Part shown: positions 54,479 through 63,945 of the stretch, piece after piece
Layout: every line of letters begins with the position of its first letter
How positions within the stretch are numbered: the first letter of the stretch is position 1
Assembly: GCA_016841945.1 (NCBI GenBank)
Contig: JAENYC010000006.1
Coordinates: forward strand, 53,550-117,549
Source: Haloplasma contractile
GTDB lineage: Bacteria; Bacillota_I; Bacilli_A; Haloplasmatales; Haloplasmataceae
Direction: 5' to 3'
Length of the DNA: 64,000 nt
Translations under genes and position numbers: made by a program
Notes under the pieces: generated by a model
Seen by the model: the letters and a program-made list of their open reading frames with translations, nothing else
Told to the model about the DNA's origin: nothing
Database searches by the model: none

Positions 54479-54542
54479 TCTCGACTTTTATCATAAAAAG
54501 GCGTATGATATAAATGTATTCAATGTAAAGGAAGGTTATGAT

Positions 54543-54800
54543 ATGAGTTATTTTGAAATAGGAATGCTAATTTGTTTTGGATTAGCATGGCCATTTTCTA
54601 TCTATAAGAGTATAAAAAGTAGGAGTGTTTCAGGTAAAAGTGTATTCTTTTTATTTGTCATATTACTGGGTTATCTTTTAGGTATATTACATAAAATTAC
54701 TTATGATTTTAATGGAGTCATCTATCTGTACTCCTTAAACGCTATTATGGTATTTATTGATATTCTATTATATTATAGAAATTTATCTTTTAAAAAATAG
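54543..54800 (+). CDS. SemiSWEET/PQ-loop-like small membrane protein
   Basis: 85 residues from ATG 54543 (AAAGGAAGG upstream); the longer frame overlaps the previous gene. Three membrane helices, GLAWPFSIYKSIKSRSVSGKS with the Trp-Pro of the PQ-loop and an Asn in helix 3 (YSLNAIMVF), match the SemiSWEET sugar-transporter half. It would work as a homodimer. The sugar is unknown. Confidence 0.75.
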   Translation: MSYFEIGMLICFGLAWPFSIYKSIKSRSVSGKSVFFLFVILLGYLLGILHKITYDFNGVIYLYSLNAIMVFIDILLYYRNLSFKK

Positions 54801-54828
54801 ATGCATACAAAAATATGCATTTTTTTTC
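54801..54828 (+). terminator. terminator
   Basis: ATGCATA (54801-54807) pairs with TATGCAT (54814-54820), then T8, one base after the stop. Confidence 0.85.
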
Positions 54829-54938
54829 TATAATATATTGATTTTTCATCTAAAATAATATAAAATAGCATTGTTTAAATATTATAAACTGTTTGTTTAT
54901 TAATACTAAACCACTTTATAGAGCGGGGTGTTTATATC

Positions 54939-55751
54939 ATGGAAAATAAAAAATTAAAACTATACGGATTTAATAATTTAACCAAAACTTTAAGTTTTAA
55001 TATTTACGATATATGTTACACTAGAACCGAAGAAGAAAGAGTTAAATATATTGATTATATAGATGAACAATATAATTCAGAGCGTTTAACCACTATTCTT
55101 TCTGAGGTAACAAATATTATCGGTGCTCACGTATTAAATGTGGCCAAACAAGATTATGACCCACTAGGTGCGAGTGTTACTGTTTTGATATCTGAGGAAG
55201 AAGTGCCATTATATGCAACTGATCCTTCCTGTAATCGAGGAGTATTAACACCAGTACCAGAACATGTTGTTGCACATTTGGATAAGAGTCATGTGACAGT
55301 TCACAGTTATCCTGAAAGTCATCCAGAAGGTGGTATATCAACCTTTAGAGTTGATATTGATGTGAGTACATGTGGGACAATTTCACCTTTAAAAGCTCTT
55401 GATTATTTAATCAATAACTTTGATTCAGATATAATTACCATCGATTATCGAATAAGGGGTTTTACGAGAACAATAGATGGTACAAAACATTTTATTGACC
55501 ACGACATTCAATCCATACAAGATTATATTAATGAAGATATTTTAGATAAATACAATACAATTGATGTTAATTTACATCATTCTAATATATTTCATTCAAA
55601 AATGATGTTAAATGAATTTAATTTAGATAATTACTTATTTAATAAAGCAAGTCAAGAAATGACGGAAGTAGAAAAAAATGAAATAATCGGTAAATTAAAT
55701 CGTGAGATGGTTGAAATATTCTATGGTATGAATCTTCCATTAATTAAATAA
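54939..55751 (+). CDS. speD: S-adenosylmethionine decarboxylase proenzyme (E. coli-type)
   Basis: 270 residues, the long class 1A length, unlike the roughly 125-residue form of many Bacillus species. [20 protein letters not shown] contains the self-cleavage site Lys116-Ser117 that yields the pyruvoyl group, and VSTCG follows. It supplies decarboxylated SAM to SpeE, encoded 16 bases later. Confidence 0.95.
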   Translation: MENKKLKLYGFNNLTKTLSFNIYDICYTRTEEERVKYIDYIDEQYNSERLTTILSEVTNIIGAHVLNVAKQDYDPLGASVTVLISEEEVPLYATDPSCNRGVLTPVPEHVVAHLDKSHVTVHSYPESHPEGGISTFRVDIDVSTCGTISPLKALDYLINNFDSDIITIDYRIRGFTRTIDGTKHFIDHDIQSIQDYINEDILDKYNTIDVNLHHSNIFHSKMMLNEFNLDNYLFNKASQEMTEVEKNEIIGKLNREMVEIFYGMNLPLIK

Positions 55752-55767
55752 AAAAAGGAGGTAAAAA

Positions 55768-56616
55768 ATGGAACTTTGGTATATAGAAGAACAAACAGAA
55801 AACATTCGTTTTTCAGTTAAAGTGAAGAGACATTTTTATACTGAAACGAGTGATTTCCAGCAAATTGATTTCTTTGAATCATATGAGTTAGGTAAATTTT
55901 TCTCTTTAGATGGTATCATCATGTTAACAGAAAAAGATGAATTTGTTTATCATGAAATGATTACCCATGTTGCCTTAGCAACAAATCCTTCAATCAAAAA
56001 CGTGTTAGTAATTGGTGGAGGTGATGGGGGTACTGTTCGAGAATTAACACGCTATCCTCACATTGAGAAAATTGATATGGTTGAAATTGATGAAATGGTT
56101 GTGAGAACTTGTAAGCAATTCTTACCGCTTACAGCATCAAAATTAGACGATGAACGCGTGACGATTTATCATGAAGATGGATTAAAGTATATACAAGGTG
56201 TAAGGGATGCCTACGATTTGATTATCGTTGATTCTACAGATCCAATAGGACCAGGAGAAGGTTTATTTACATTATTATTTTATGAAAATTGTTTTAAAGC
56301 TTTAAAAGAAGATGGAATATTAGTGAATCAACATGAGAGTCCATATTATGAAAAACAAGCCATTGAAATGAGAAGAGCACATCAAAAAATTAAAAAACTC
56401 TTCCCAATCAGTAAAGTGTTTCAAGCACATATTCCAACCTATGAATCAGGGCATTGGTTATTTGGATTTGCATCTAAAAAATATCATCCAATCGATGACT
56501 TTAATAAAGAAAAATGGGAAAGTTTTAAGTTAAAAACAAAATATTATAATCCTGATTTACATTTAGGTTGTTTTGCGCTTCCTACATATGTAAAAGAGAT
56601 GTTAGAGAGTTGTTAA
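55768..56616 (+). CDS. speE: spermidine synthase
   Basis: 282 residues. GGGDGGTVRELTRYPHIEKI (nucleotide-binding), VEIDEMV, and DSTDPIGPGEGLFTLLFY with catalytic Asp are standard. It transfers aminopropyl from decarboxylated SAM to putrescine. AAAGGAGG precedes the ATG, and it forms an operon with speD. No agmatine/ornithine decarboxylase is in view, so putrescine may come from elsewhere. Confidence 0.96.
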   Translation: MELWYIEEQTENIRFSVKVKRHFYTETSDFQQIDFFESYELGKFFSLDGIIMLTEKDEFVYHEMITHVALATNPSIKNVLVIGGGDGGTVRELTRYPHIEKIDMVEIDEMVVRTCKQFLPLTASKLDDERVTIYHEDGLKYIQGVRDAYDLIIVDSTDPIGPGEGLFTLLFYENCFKALKEDGILVNQHESPYYEKQAIEMRRAHQKIKKLFPISKVFQAHIPTYESGHWLFGFASKKYHPIDDFNKEKWESFKLKTKYYNPDLHLGCFALPTYVKEMLESC

Positions 56617-56620
56617 TCAT

Positions 56621-56645
56621 AAGATGCTTTTAAAGCATCTTTTTT
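56621..56645 (+). terminator. terminator of speDE
   Basis: AAGATGCTTT pairs perfectly with AAAGCATCTT, then T5. Confidence 0.85.
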
Positions 56646-56711
56646 CTATTTTATGCATGAAATTCTGCGTAGGTTTAATAATACTACAAGAAAAAAATAA
56701 AAGGAGTTAAG

Positions 56712-57152
56712 ATGATGAATAATCAATTAATGGTATTATTAAACAAGGAAGTTGCAAATTTTACAGTTATGTATACTAAACTTCATAATTTTCATTGGTA
56801 TGTTAAAGGTATTCATTTTTTTCAATTACATCAAAAATTTGAAGAATTGTATAATGAGATAACAGAATTTTTAGACCAAGTTGCAGAAAGATTACTTATG
56901 ATAGATGGAAAACCTTTGGGTACTTTAAAAGAATGTTTAGAAAAAGCGAGTGTTAAGGAAGCTTGTAATGTTAGTACAGAAGGTGAAATGGTTAATGAAA
57001 TCATCAGTGATTATGATATGATGAAAAATGAGCTAATAGAAGGTATAACGCAAGCAAACGAAAACCAAGATGATGTTACTGCGGATTTATTAACACAAAT
57101 AAAGACTAATTTTGACAAACATCTGTGGATGTTAAAATCAATGATGAAATAA
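56712..57152 (+). CDS. dps: Dps-type ferritin-like iron/DNA-protection protein
   Basis: 146 residues. LHNFHWYVKGIHFFQLHQKF and ITEFLDQVAERLLMIDGKPLGT supply the inter-subunit ferroxidase His, Asp and Glu. A four-helix-bundle length. It stores iron and quenches peroxide. AAAGGAG precedes ATG-ATG. It is monocistronic. Confidence 0.93.
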   Translation: MMNNQLMVLLNKEVANFTVMYTKLHNFHWYVKGIHFFQLHQKFEELYNEITEFLDQVAERLLMIDGKPLGTLKECLEKASVKEACNVSTEGEMVNEIISDYDMMKNELIEGITQANENQDDVTADLLTQIKTNFDKHLWMLKSMMK

Positions 57153-57163
57153 TCAGTTAGATA

Positions 57164-57190
57164 AGGTCATTTTCATGTGGCCTTTTTTAT
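57164..57190 (+). terminator. terminator of dps
   Basis: AAGGTCA (57164-57170) pairs with TGGCCTT (57179-57185, one G-T), then T4. Confidence 0.75.
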
Positions 57191-57342
57191 TTTTTATTTA
57201 TTTTAAAAAGTGTTGTATGGTATAATGTGAGTAATCATCACATTATTATCACTTTTATTTTATATAATAAATAAAAATGTAAAATAATGGAAGAATAGGA
57301 ATATAATAGTAAAAAATAAGCAATTATGGAGGAGAAAAATTT

Positions 57343-58431
57343 ATGCGTGCTTTGAGAAGACTAATATTATTCTTTTTTGTCATTATTATTGGTGTTCCTT
57401 TTGCGATTGGAGGTATAGCACTAATAAAGGATGACACACCACCGGAATATCTAGAAGCGTTAGATTTAGAGAATTATGATGTTGAAGAAAAATTATATTC
57501 AGATTTCAACATTTTCATGATGCAATTTGTAACTGGAAATAAGAGTCTTACAGTTGATGAACAACTGGTAAATGAGTTAATCTATGCTTCTTTTGAAGGT
57601 TTTGATACTGAAGCAACCCAATATCCCATCACAAATACTGAGATTTTATATGTGGATGGAGTATGGACAAAATTTAAAAACAAAGAATTAACGACTTATG
57701 CATTAGTTAGATATCGTGGTGTGAGTACTACTTTGACCTTATCAACTGTAGTTGAAAATTTAGATGATGAGGTTAAAATATCTTTAAGCAAAGTGAAGAT
57801 TGGTCAATTACCACTGCCTAAATCAATGTTTTCATATCTGCTAAATCATTTTGCTCAAGATATGTTGGCTGAATATACTTATGGTTCAGTTGATTATGAT
57901 GAGTTGTTTATCACGATTATGAAATCACACATTCAAGAAGAGTTAGAAAAACAATTAGAAAATGATATCATATTGTTCGATAGTTTAGTCATTGGTGAGG
58001 ATCATTTCACGATTAACTGTGATTTAAATCCAGAAAATCAAACAGCCGTTACATTACAAAATACCATTGATGAATTTGTATCCATTATTGAAAACGATAC
58101 ATTAGTTAACAATATAACTAATACTTTAGATTTAACCAATCCTGTTCAAGAAGCATTCAATGAAGATTTATTAACTTTTTCCCAATCATTAAAAGATGGA
58201 ATAGAAGATCCTGAGAGTTTTTTGGATGACGATATTGAGATATTAATTGAGTTGCAAAATTCTTTTAATGAAATTGATGAAGAAACACAACAAGCAATCA
58301 TTCAATCATTTGAAGATAGTATAGATGATGAGCTAATAAATGATGTAAACGAGGCTCTACAAAATTTAAACATAGAAGGCTTTGATAGTATATCAGATTT
58401 GATGTTAGGGGGTTCTACTCCACAAGAATAG
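57343..58431 (+). CDS. membrane-anchored extracellular protein, unknown function
   Basis: 362 residues. Residues 1-25 are a signal-anchor (RRLILFFFVIIIGVPFAIGG). Residues 40-210 may be a beta-rich domain (VRYRGVSTTLTLSTVVEN, KIGQLPLPKSMFSYLLNHF) faintly like YpmS/DUF2140 proteins. Residues 240-350 are acidic helices rich in Asp, Glu and Gln. GGAGGAG precedes the ATG and a strong terminator follows. Role unknown. Confidence 0.65.
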   Translation: MRALRRLILFFFVIIIGVPFAIGGIALIKDDTPPEYLEALDLENYDVEEKLYSDFNIFMMQFVTGNKSLTVDEQLVNELIYASFEGFDTEATQYPITNTEILYVDGVWTKFKNKELTTYALVRYRGVSTTLTLSTVVENLDDEVKISLSKVKIGQLPLPKSMFSYLLNHFAQDMLAEYTYGSVDYDELFITIMKSHIQEELEKQLENDIILFDSLVIGEDHFTINCDLNPENQTAVTLQNTIDEFVSIIENDTLVNNITNTLDLTNPVQEAFNEDLLTFSQSLKDGIEDPESFLDDDIEILIELQNSFNEIDEETQQAIIQSFEDSIDDELINDVNEALQNLNIEGFDSISDLMLGGSTPQE

Positions 58432-58439
58432 AACTTATG

Positions 58440-58472
58440 AAAAAGTTAACCTAAAAGAGGTTAACTTTTTGT
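58440..58472 (+). terminator. terminator of the anchored-protein gene
   Basis: AAAAAGTTAACCT pairs with AGGTTAACTTTTT around AAAAG. Confidence 0.88.
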
Positions 58473-58655
58473 TGTTTTTATACCAAAAATTTAATGAATA
58501 ATCCATAAGAAAACATAGTAGATATACGATAAAATAACAAATATTCAAAAATATTGTATTTTTTTACCGTTTTGATATGATATGGAGTATATCGTATATT
58601 GTATAAATTATACATTATATGGTATAATCTATTTATCATAAGGGGGGTGAGTGAT

Positions 58656-59261
58656 TTGTTTGATTATTTTAAAGATTTAAATGGTATGCAAACAATGTAT
58701 TTTTATATCGCATTGTTTTTCACAGTATTATTTATCTTACAATCTGTTTTCACATTTTTAGATTTAGGAGATTCAATCGACTTTGATACTGATTTAGATG
58801 GGGATGTCGATGCCGATTTTTCAGGTAGTTTTGGATTTCCATTTCAATTATTTACGATTCGTGGGTTCATTGGTTTCTTCTTACTATTTGGGTGGTCAGG
58901 TTTATTATTAAGTAAAAATGGTATGAACGAAGCTCTAGCATTCTTTATTGCGTTTTTATGTGGGTTAGCAATGATGGTTATAACAGGCTTACTTTATTAT
59001 TTTGTAAGAAAATTAAATCAAAGTGGCAATGTAAATATTAAAAACGCAATAGGAAAAAAAGCAGAAGTATATATTCCAATACCTGAACATAATACAGGTA
59101 CTGGAAAAGTGAGTATTATTTTAAATAATGCTTGGAAAGAATTGGATGCAATTACCTATGACGAAAAGCTTAATAGTGGTGATATCGTTACAGTAATTGA
59201 TAGTTTAAATGACAAATTAGTTGTTAAAAAAATAAATAAAAATGAAAAGGAGAATGAATGA
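58656..59261 (+). CDS. NfeD-like membrane protein
   Basis: 201 residues. AAGGGGGG lies about 8 bases before TTG 58656; GTG 58647 is possible. Residues 60-135 contain the NfeD membrane part (three helices, FGFPFQLFTIRGFIGFF). Residues 145-195 are the OB-fold C-domain (IGKKAEVYIPIPE, GTGKVSIILNNAW). Like Bacillus YuaF, it is encoded with a flotillin, here overlapping it by four bases. It supports membrane microdomain function. Confidence 0.83.
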   Translation: MFDYFKDLNGMQTMYFYIALFFTVLFILQSVFTFLDLGDSIDFDTDLDGDVDADFSGSFGFPFQLFTIRGFIGFFLLFGWSGLLLSKNGMNEALAFFIAFLCGLAMMVITGLLYYFVRKLNQSGNVNIKNAIGKKAEVYIPIPEHNTGTGKVSIILNNAWKELDAITYDEKLNSGDIVTVIDSLNDKLVVKKINKNEKENE

Positions 59262-60709
59262 TGATTATTTTAACTAGTAATGGTGTTGGTGGTGTTATTG
59301 CAACGATTGCTGCAATATTTATATTCACTGTCTTAGTATTCTTATTAAGTCGTTACCGCAAATGTCCTTCTGACAAGATACTTGTCAAGTTTGGTACATT
59401 AGGTAAAGGTAAGGAAGGAGATTCACGAAGTGCACAGTGTATTCATGGTGGGGGAACATTGGTATGGCCAGTGATTCAAGGATATCAATATTTAGACCTA
59501 ACACCAATGTCAATCGAAGTGAACTTAACCAATGCTTTAAGTAGACAGAATATTCGTGTAGACGTTCCAAGTCGATTTACGGTTGGTATTTCAAATGAGC
59601 CAGGTGTTATGCAAAATGCTGCTGAACGTTTATTGGGATTAAATCACAACGACGTAAAAGAACTGGCTAAAGATATCTTATTTGGACAATTACGTCTTGT
59701 CATTGCGACAATGGATATCGAGGAAATCAATGCTGACAGAGATATGTTTTTAATGAATGTATCAAAAAACGTTGAGCAAGAATTAAAGAAAATAGGATTA
59801 AGATTAATCAATGTTAACGTAACAGATATTAAGGATGAATCAGGTTATATTGAAGCCTTAGGTAAAGAAGCAGCAGCTAAAGCAATCAACGATGCGAGAA
59901 AATCAGTAGCTGAAAAAACTCGTGATGGTTCTATTGGTGAGGCTAATGCGAAGCAAGAAGAAAGAGTAAAAGTAGCAGAAGCGAATGCAACTGCTGTACA
60001 AGGTGAAAATGAATCGAAGATTTTAATTGCTGACTCAGAAGCAAATCGTCGTGAAAAAGCAGCAATCGCAGAAAGAAAAGCAATTGCGGCCGAAAAAGTA
60101 CAATCAGCAAAAGCACTGCAAGAATCATATTCTGCTGAAGAAGAAGCAGAAAAAGCACGTGCTAACCGTGAACGTGCAACGCAAGAAGCGGATGCAATCG
60201 TTAAAGCTGAAATTGAAAAACGTCAAGTTGAAATTGCCGCTGAGGCTGAAGCTGAAAAAATTAGACGTCAAGCACGTGGTGAGGCAGACGCTATTCTATT
60301 CAAAATGGAAGCAGAAGCAGATGGTATTAATGCTATTTTAACTAAACAGGCGCTTGGTTTTGCTGAACTCGTTAAATCAGCTGGTGGAGACCCACAATCT
60401 GCAATCTCTATGATGATTACGGATAAATTACCTGAACTAGTGAAAACACAAGTTGAAGCGATTAAAGGTATTAAGATTGATAAAGTAACTGTTTGGGATA
60501 ATTTAGGTAAAGAAGGCGATGGTTCTACATCTACAGCGAAGTTCTTATCTGGTATGTTAAAATCTTTACCACCATTTGAAGATGTATTTAAAATGGCTGG
60601 TATGGAATTACCAAAGTTCTTAAAAAGTCAAAAGGATGAAACAGAACCAACTGTAGAAGTTGAAGAAGAAATCGTAGAAGATGAAGTAACAGAACAAGAA
60701 GAGGAATAA
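59258..60709 (+). CDS. flotillin-like SPFH-domain protein (FloT/YuaG type)
   Basis: 483 residues. An N-terminal membrane segment (about 8-26), SPFH/PHB domain (about 30-220, EINADRDMFLMNV), then a long Ala/Glu/Lys coiled coil (about 220-380, KQEERVKVAEANATAV and AEAEKIRRQARGEADAI) and a flotillin tail (ALGFAELVKSAGGDPQSA). The last 30 residues are highly acidic. It scaffolds membrane microdomains with the NfeD partner. Confidence 0.93.
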   Translation: MMIILTSNGVGGVIATIAAIFIFTVLVFLLSRYRKCPSDKILVKFGTLGKGKEGDSRSAQCIHGGGTLVWPVIQGYQYLDLTPMSIEVNLTNALSRQNIRVDVPSRFTVGISNEPGVMQNAAERLLGLNHNDVKELAKDILFGQLRLVIATMDIEEINADRDMFLMNVSKNVEQELKKIGLRLINVNVTDIKDESGYIEALGKEAAAKAINDARKSVAEKTRDGSIGEANAKQEERVKVAEANATAVQGENESKILIADSEANRREKAAIAERKAIAAEKVQSAKALQESYSAEEEAEKARANRERATQEADAIVKAEIEKRQVEIAAEAEAEKIRRQARGEADAILFKMEAEADGINAILTKQALGFAELVKSAGGDPQSAISMMITDKLPELVKTQVEAIKGIKIDKVTVWDNLGKEGDGSTSTAKFLSGMLKSLPPFEDVFKMAGMELPKFLKSQKDETEPTVEVEEEIVEDEVTEQEEE

Positions 60710-60718
60710 TAAAAAATT

Positions 60719-60750
60719 ACCAGTGTTTGTTTACAAACACTGGTTTTAAA
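60719..60750 (+). terminator. terminator of the NfeD-flotillin operon
   Basis: ACCAGTGTTTG pairs with CAAACACTGGT around TTTA, then TTTT. Confidence 0.82.
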
Positions 60751-60800
60751 TATCTTAATATGATACATTGAGTTTGAATGAGATAAGAAGGGATGATGTA

Positions 60801-61928
60801 ATGTTACTCCAAATTTCAGTTGAGAATTTTAAATCAATAAAAAATAGAATTAACTTTTCAATGTTAGCAACAAAAGATGATTTACATGAAGATTATAAAC
60901 GAGTACTTAATGGATATGAAGTATTACCGACTTCAATGATCATGGGAACAAATGGTGCAGGAAAATCTAATTTATTCTTAGCGATAAACTATTTACAATT
61001 ACTATTAAAAGATGAAGAAATAGAGTTTTCACCTCATTTATTAAGTGATGAAAATACACCGACACAAATAGATATACAATTCATAGTTAATGAAATTAGA
61101 TTTGCTTATGGGATAGATATATTAAATGATGAAGTAATAGGCGAATATCTGTATCGTTATAAAAACAATAAAGAAGCAATTATATTTGAACGTGAATATG
61201 ATGAGATAAACATTCATTCATCATATGAAGGTGAGTTAACAAAATTTAAAGAAAATGATAGAACTAAGCTATTATTAACAGCTTTATATTATCATTCTAC
61301 CATTACAACTATTAAAGAAGTTTATCAATTTCTTACAGAAAAAATGTTCATTATCACACCAGACAATATAAATGAACAAGAACTCTTTAAACAAAGTATT
61401 GCTTTATTTAAAGCATCAGATATGAAACTGATTGACGATTTGTTGAATCAAATTGATAACGGAATTATACGTTTTGAGACAGTAAATAATCATATAAAAG
61501 TCAAGTATGACAATATGGAAATCAATTTGTTAGAAGAATCAACAGGGACTAAAAAATTATTTACCTTATTAGTACTATTAAGCAATGCCATTAATGAGAA
61601 TAATGTGATTCTATTTGATGAACTAGAGAAAAATTTACATCCTGTAATTGTTTTATATTTCATTAATGTTTTTAATAATTGTATAAATAAACAGGCACAA
61701 TTAATATTTACTGCACACGAAACTTCTCTACTCAATTTATCTTATTTTAGAAGAGATCAAATTTGGTTTATGGAGAAGGACTTAAATACCATGTCAACTG
61801 ATTGTTACTCACTTTATAATATAAAAGATGTTAAACAACATGAGAACATAGAAAAAGGTTATATACTAGGTAAATACGGTGCAACTTATCAAATAAAAAA
61901 TGGTGGGGTTGTAAGAAATGAAAAATAG
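60801..61928 (+). CDS. AAA15-type (OLD/SMC-like) ATPase, probable defence component
   Basis: 375 residues from ATG 60801 with AAGGGATGAT; a longer in-frame TTG start lies upstream. MLLQISVENFKSIKN is the usual opening of the family. Walker A (GTNGAGKS, residues 49-56) and Walker B VILFDELEKNLHP are intact, with signature ESTGTKKLF and switch FTAHET. AAA15/COG1106-like ATPases are encoded in many anti-phage systems with a toxic partner (RloB, HNH or HEPN). This one overlaps a HEPN-motif gene by 11 bases, as in such two-gene modules. Confidence 0.82.
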   Translation: MLLQISVENFKSIKNRINFSMLATKDDLHEDYKRVLNGYEVLPTSMIMGTNGAGKSNLFLAINYLQLLLKDEEIEFSPHLLSDENTPTQIDIQFIVNEIRFAYGIDILNDEVIGEYLYRYKNNKEAIIFEREYDEINIHSSYEGELTKFKENDRTKLLLTALYYHSTITTIKEVYQFLTEKMFIITPDNINEQELFKQSIALFKASDMKLIDDLLNQIDNGIIRFETVNNHIKVKYDNMEINLLEESTGTKKLFTLLVLLSNAINENNVILFDELEKNLHPVIVLYFINVFNNCINKQAQLIFTAHETSLLNLSYFRRDQIWFMEKDLNTMSTDCYSLYNIKDVKQHENIEKGYILGKYGATYQIKNGGVVRNEK

Positions 61929-62619
61929 ATTTAAAAATAGAACAAATCTTTATGATAGAGAAAAAGAAATAAGAAATAAAAATCTTCAATATATTGAAAA
62001 AGATGCACAGAACATGATTGAGACCTTTAGAATAAGTATAAAAAGAATCAAAGATAGATTTGAAATGGTGGATTTATTGTACTCGCAAAAGAAATACGAA
62101 GAAGCAAGTGATGTTTTACGTTTTCAAATAGTATATGCAATGAGCGCACTTGATTTTTTTATGCATGAAGCCTATTGTTATGGATTGTTAAAAATATTTC
62201 GTAATGAATGGCCTAAAACCAATCGTTATCATGAATATCGAGTACCATTGAAACTATTAGAACAAGCCATTTATGATAGAGAAAATATAGAATATTATTT
62301 AAAAGAAACATTTATTGATTTAAATAGTAATTATACTTTTATGTCATCTGGAAGAATGAGAGAATTATTAAATATTATCACAAGGGAAGATGAGTTTTCA
62401 TTGATTGAAAGAAAATTAAAAGCAAGAAACGTGATTAGAAGACATTTACGGTTAGATAGAATTATAGATCAAATTTATGAGAGAAGAAATAAGATTACAC
62501 ATCAAACGGATATTAATCATGGGAAAGATGATCAAAATAAAATAAATAAAAAAGACGTTAGGTTTTATATAGATGTAATTTCAAACTTTGTAGAAGCATT
62601 ATATGAAATCATTGTATAA
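61918..62619 (+). CDS. HEPN-motif protein, probable RNase effector
   Basis: 233 residues, all helical. R190-NKIT-H195 (RRNKITH) is the R-x4-H catalytic motif of HEPN ribonucleases, and FQIVYAMSALDFFMHEAY is like the RiboL-PSP-HEPN group. It starts inside the ATPase gene. HEPN proteins cut RNA and are held in check or activated by partner ATPases in abortive-infection systems. The activity is inferred from the motif. The pairing is seen in the sequence. Confidence 0.68.
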   Translation: MKNRFKNRTNLYDREKEIRNKNLQYIEKDAQNMIETFRISIKRIKDRFEMVDLLYSQKKYEEASDVLRFQIVYAMSALDFFMHEAYCYGLLKIFRNEWPKTNRYHEYRVPLKLLEQAIYDRENIEYYLKETFIDLNSNYTFMSSGRMRELLNIITREDEFSLIERKLKARNVIRRHLRLDRIIDQIYERRNKITHQTDINHGKDDQNKINKKDVRFYIDVISNFVEALYEIIV

Positions 62620-62620
62620 A

Positions 62621-62650
62621 AAAAATAGGACTTTAGTTCCTATTTTTTAA
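62621..62650 (+). terminator. terminator of the ATPase-HEPN pair
   Basis: AAAAATAGGAC pairs with GTTCCTATTTTT around TTTA. Confidence 0.8.
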
Positions 62651-63480
62651 CTTTTAATATTAAGTTTTCACCAAATACTATATCTCCTATTTCTTTTTCA
62701 AAACAATCATTTGGTATTGATGGATTGTTTTTCACCAAGAATTAGGTGCTCTTTTACTTAATACAGGAGAATTGGTTTATAGTATCCATTTACCATGATA
62801 CGTATCAATTTATCAAAATAATATAATAGATTAATCAGTTAGTTCAAGTAATAAATGTAATATATAATAACAATTAGAAGAATAAGAGATATTTGTATAA
62901 TTTCCTGTACCACAAAATAACAAAATATCCGATTTATCATTTAAATCCATCCAGGTTAAAAAAGTTATAAAATACTAGTTTTTTCTTCCCTTACATCATT
63001 TCATAATTAATTTTCATATTTCCACTTGTATGACATTCTTGTACATAGAATAGCACAAATTTATACTTCTCCTTTTATTGTATTGTTTTTCAATTTAACA
63101 AGAATATCTAATTTAGTATTTATTTCTTTTTTTATAACAAACTAATTTCAAATTATGCATGTAATATTATAAAGATTAAAGTAGTCCATTAATGTTAGTA
63201 ACTGAAACACATTGTTGAAAACAACAATTTTTTAAAGAGTTTTTGTTTTGTCCCAAATTAATAGTAAAATGACATAATAATCTTTATTCTCAACCAATTT
63301 TCATCTTGAGTAATACTTTCGGTTAGGTCAACTCTCTTTAATAAAACCAGTTATATTTATTACCTCAAACACAACAATTAATTCTTTTTTCTAGCGTGTT
63401 TTTAATTTTATATATATCTTTTTTTTATCATCATAACATAATTATTTCCATATTTTTACAACTTATCTATCATTGTGATA
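62640..63480. other. decayed or non-coding region of about 840 bases
   Basis: No ORF over about 40 codons is supported. The minus strand from about 62738 to 62640 reads as a protein tail (FLVKNNPSIPND, FEKEIGDIVFGENLILKVKK, stop), with a stop just upstream, so it looks like the end of a dead gene. The rest is low-complexity AT-rich DNA without clear structure. Confidence 0.4.
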
Positions 63481-63501
63481 TAATACTCAAGAGGTGATTA
63501 G

Positions 63502-63867
63502 ATGAATCTAACTGTAAAACTCAATTCATTGTATATTTGTGTGAAGAATATGAAACGTGCGATTAAGTTTTATGAAACATTTTTAGGTCAGAGAGTAACC
63601 ATAAACGATGAAATTTTTAGTATATTTGATTTAGATGGTTTTCGTTTTTGCCTATTTAATCATAATAAAGTATCTGAAGAAGTTATATATGGCGATAATT
63701 GCTTACCAAGTTTTGAAGTAAATAATATCCATATATTGCTTGATAGATTAAACAAATTAAATACACCTATCGTCTTTCCTCTAACAAAAATTAATAATAA
63801 TTATGTTTTAGAATTCAAAGATAGTGAAGGAAACGATATAGAAGTCTATTCGAAAATAACTAGTTAA
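63502..63867 (+). CDS. VOC-family (glyoxalase/dioxygenase-fold) protein
   Basis: 121 residues. KLNSLYICVKNMKRAIKFYE is the usual first half of the paired beta-alpha-beta-beta-beta fold, with FRFCLFNHN; the second half ends LEFKDSEGNDIEVYSK with the metal-position Glu. AAGAGGTGAT precedes the ATG. VOC proteins include glyoxalases and drug-binding proteins; the activity is not predictable. Confidence 0.85.
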   Translation: MNLTVKLNSLYICVKNMKRAIKFYETFLGQRVTINDEIFSIFDLDGFRFCLFNHNKVSEEVIYGDNCLPSFEVNNIHILLDRLNKLNTPIVFPLTKINNNYVLEFKDSEGNDIEVYSKITS

Positions 63868-63945
63868 AAACAAATCATAAAAAACTTCTACCAGTCAAAT
63901 AAATAGAATTAAAGATAGTAAATCATTTAAATATTAAAAGAAAAT

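Noticed and set aside
60027..60341. 104-codon Lys/Gln-rich ORF inside the flotillin gene
   Set aside because: It is a shadow of the Ala/Glu/Lys coiled-coil codons of the flotillin frame, with no ribosome site.
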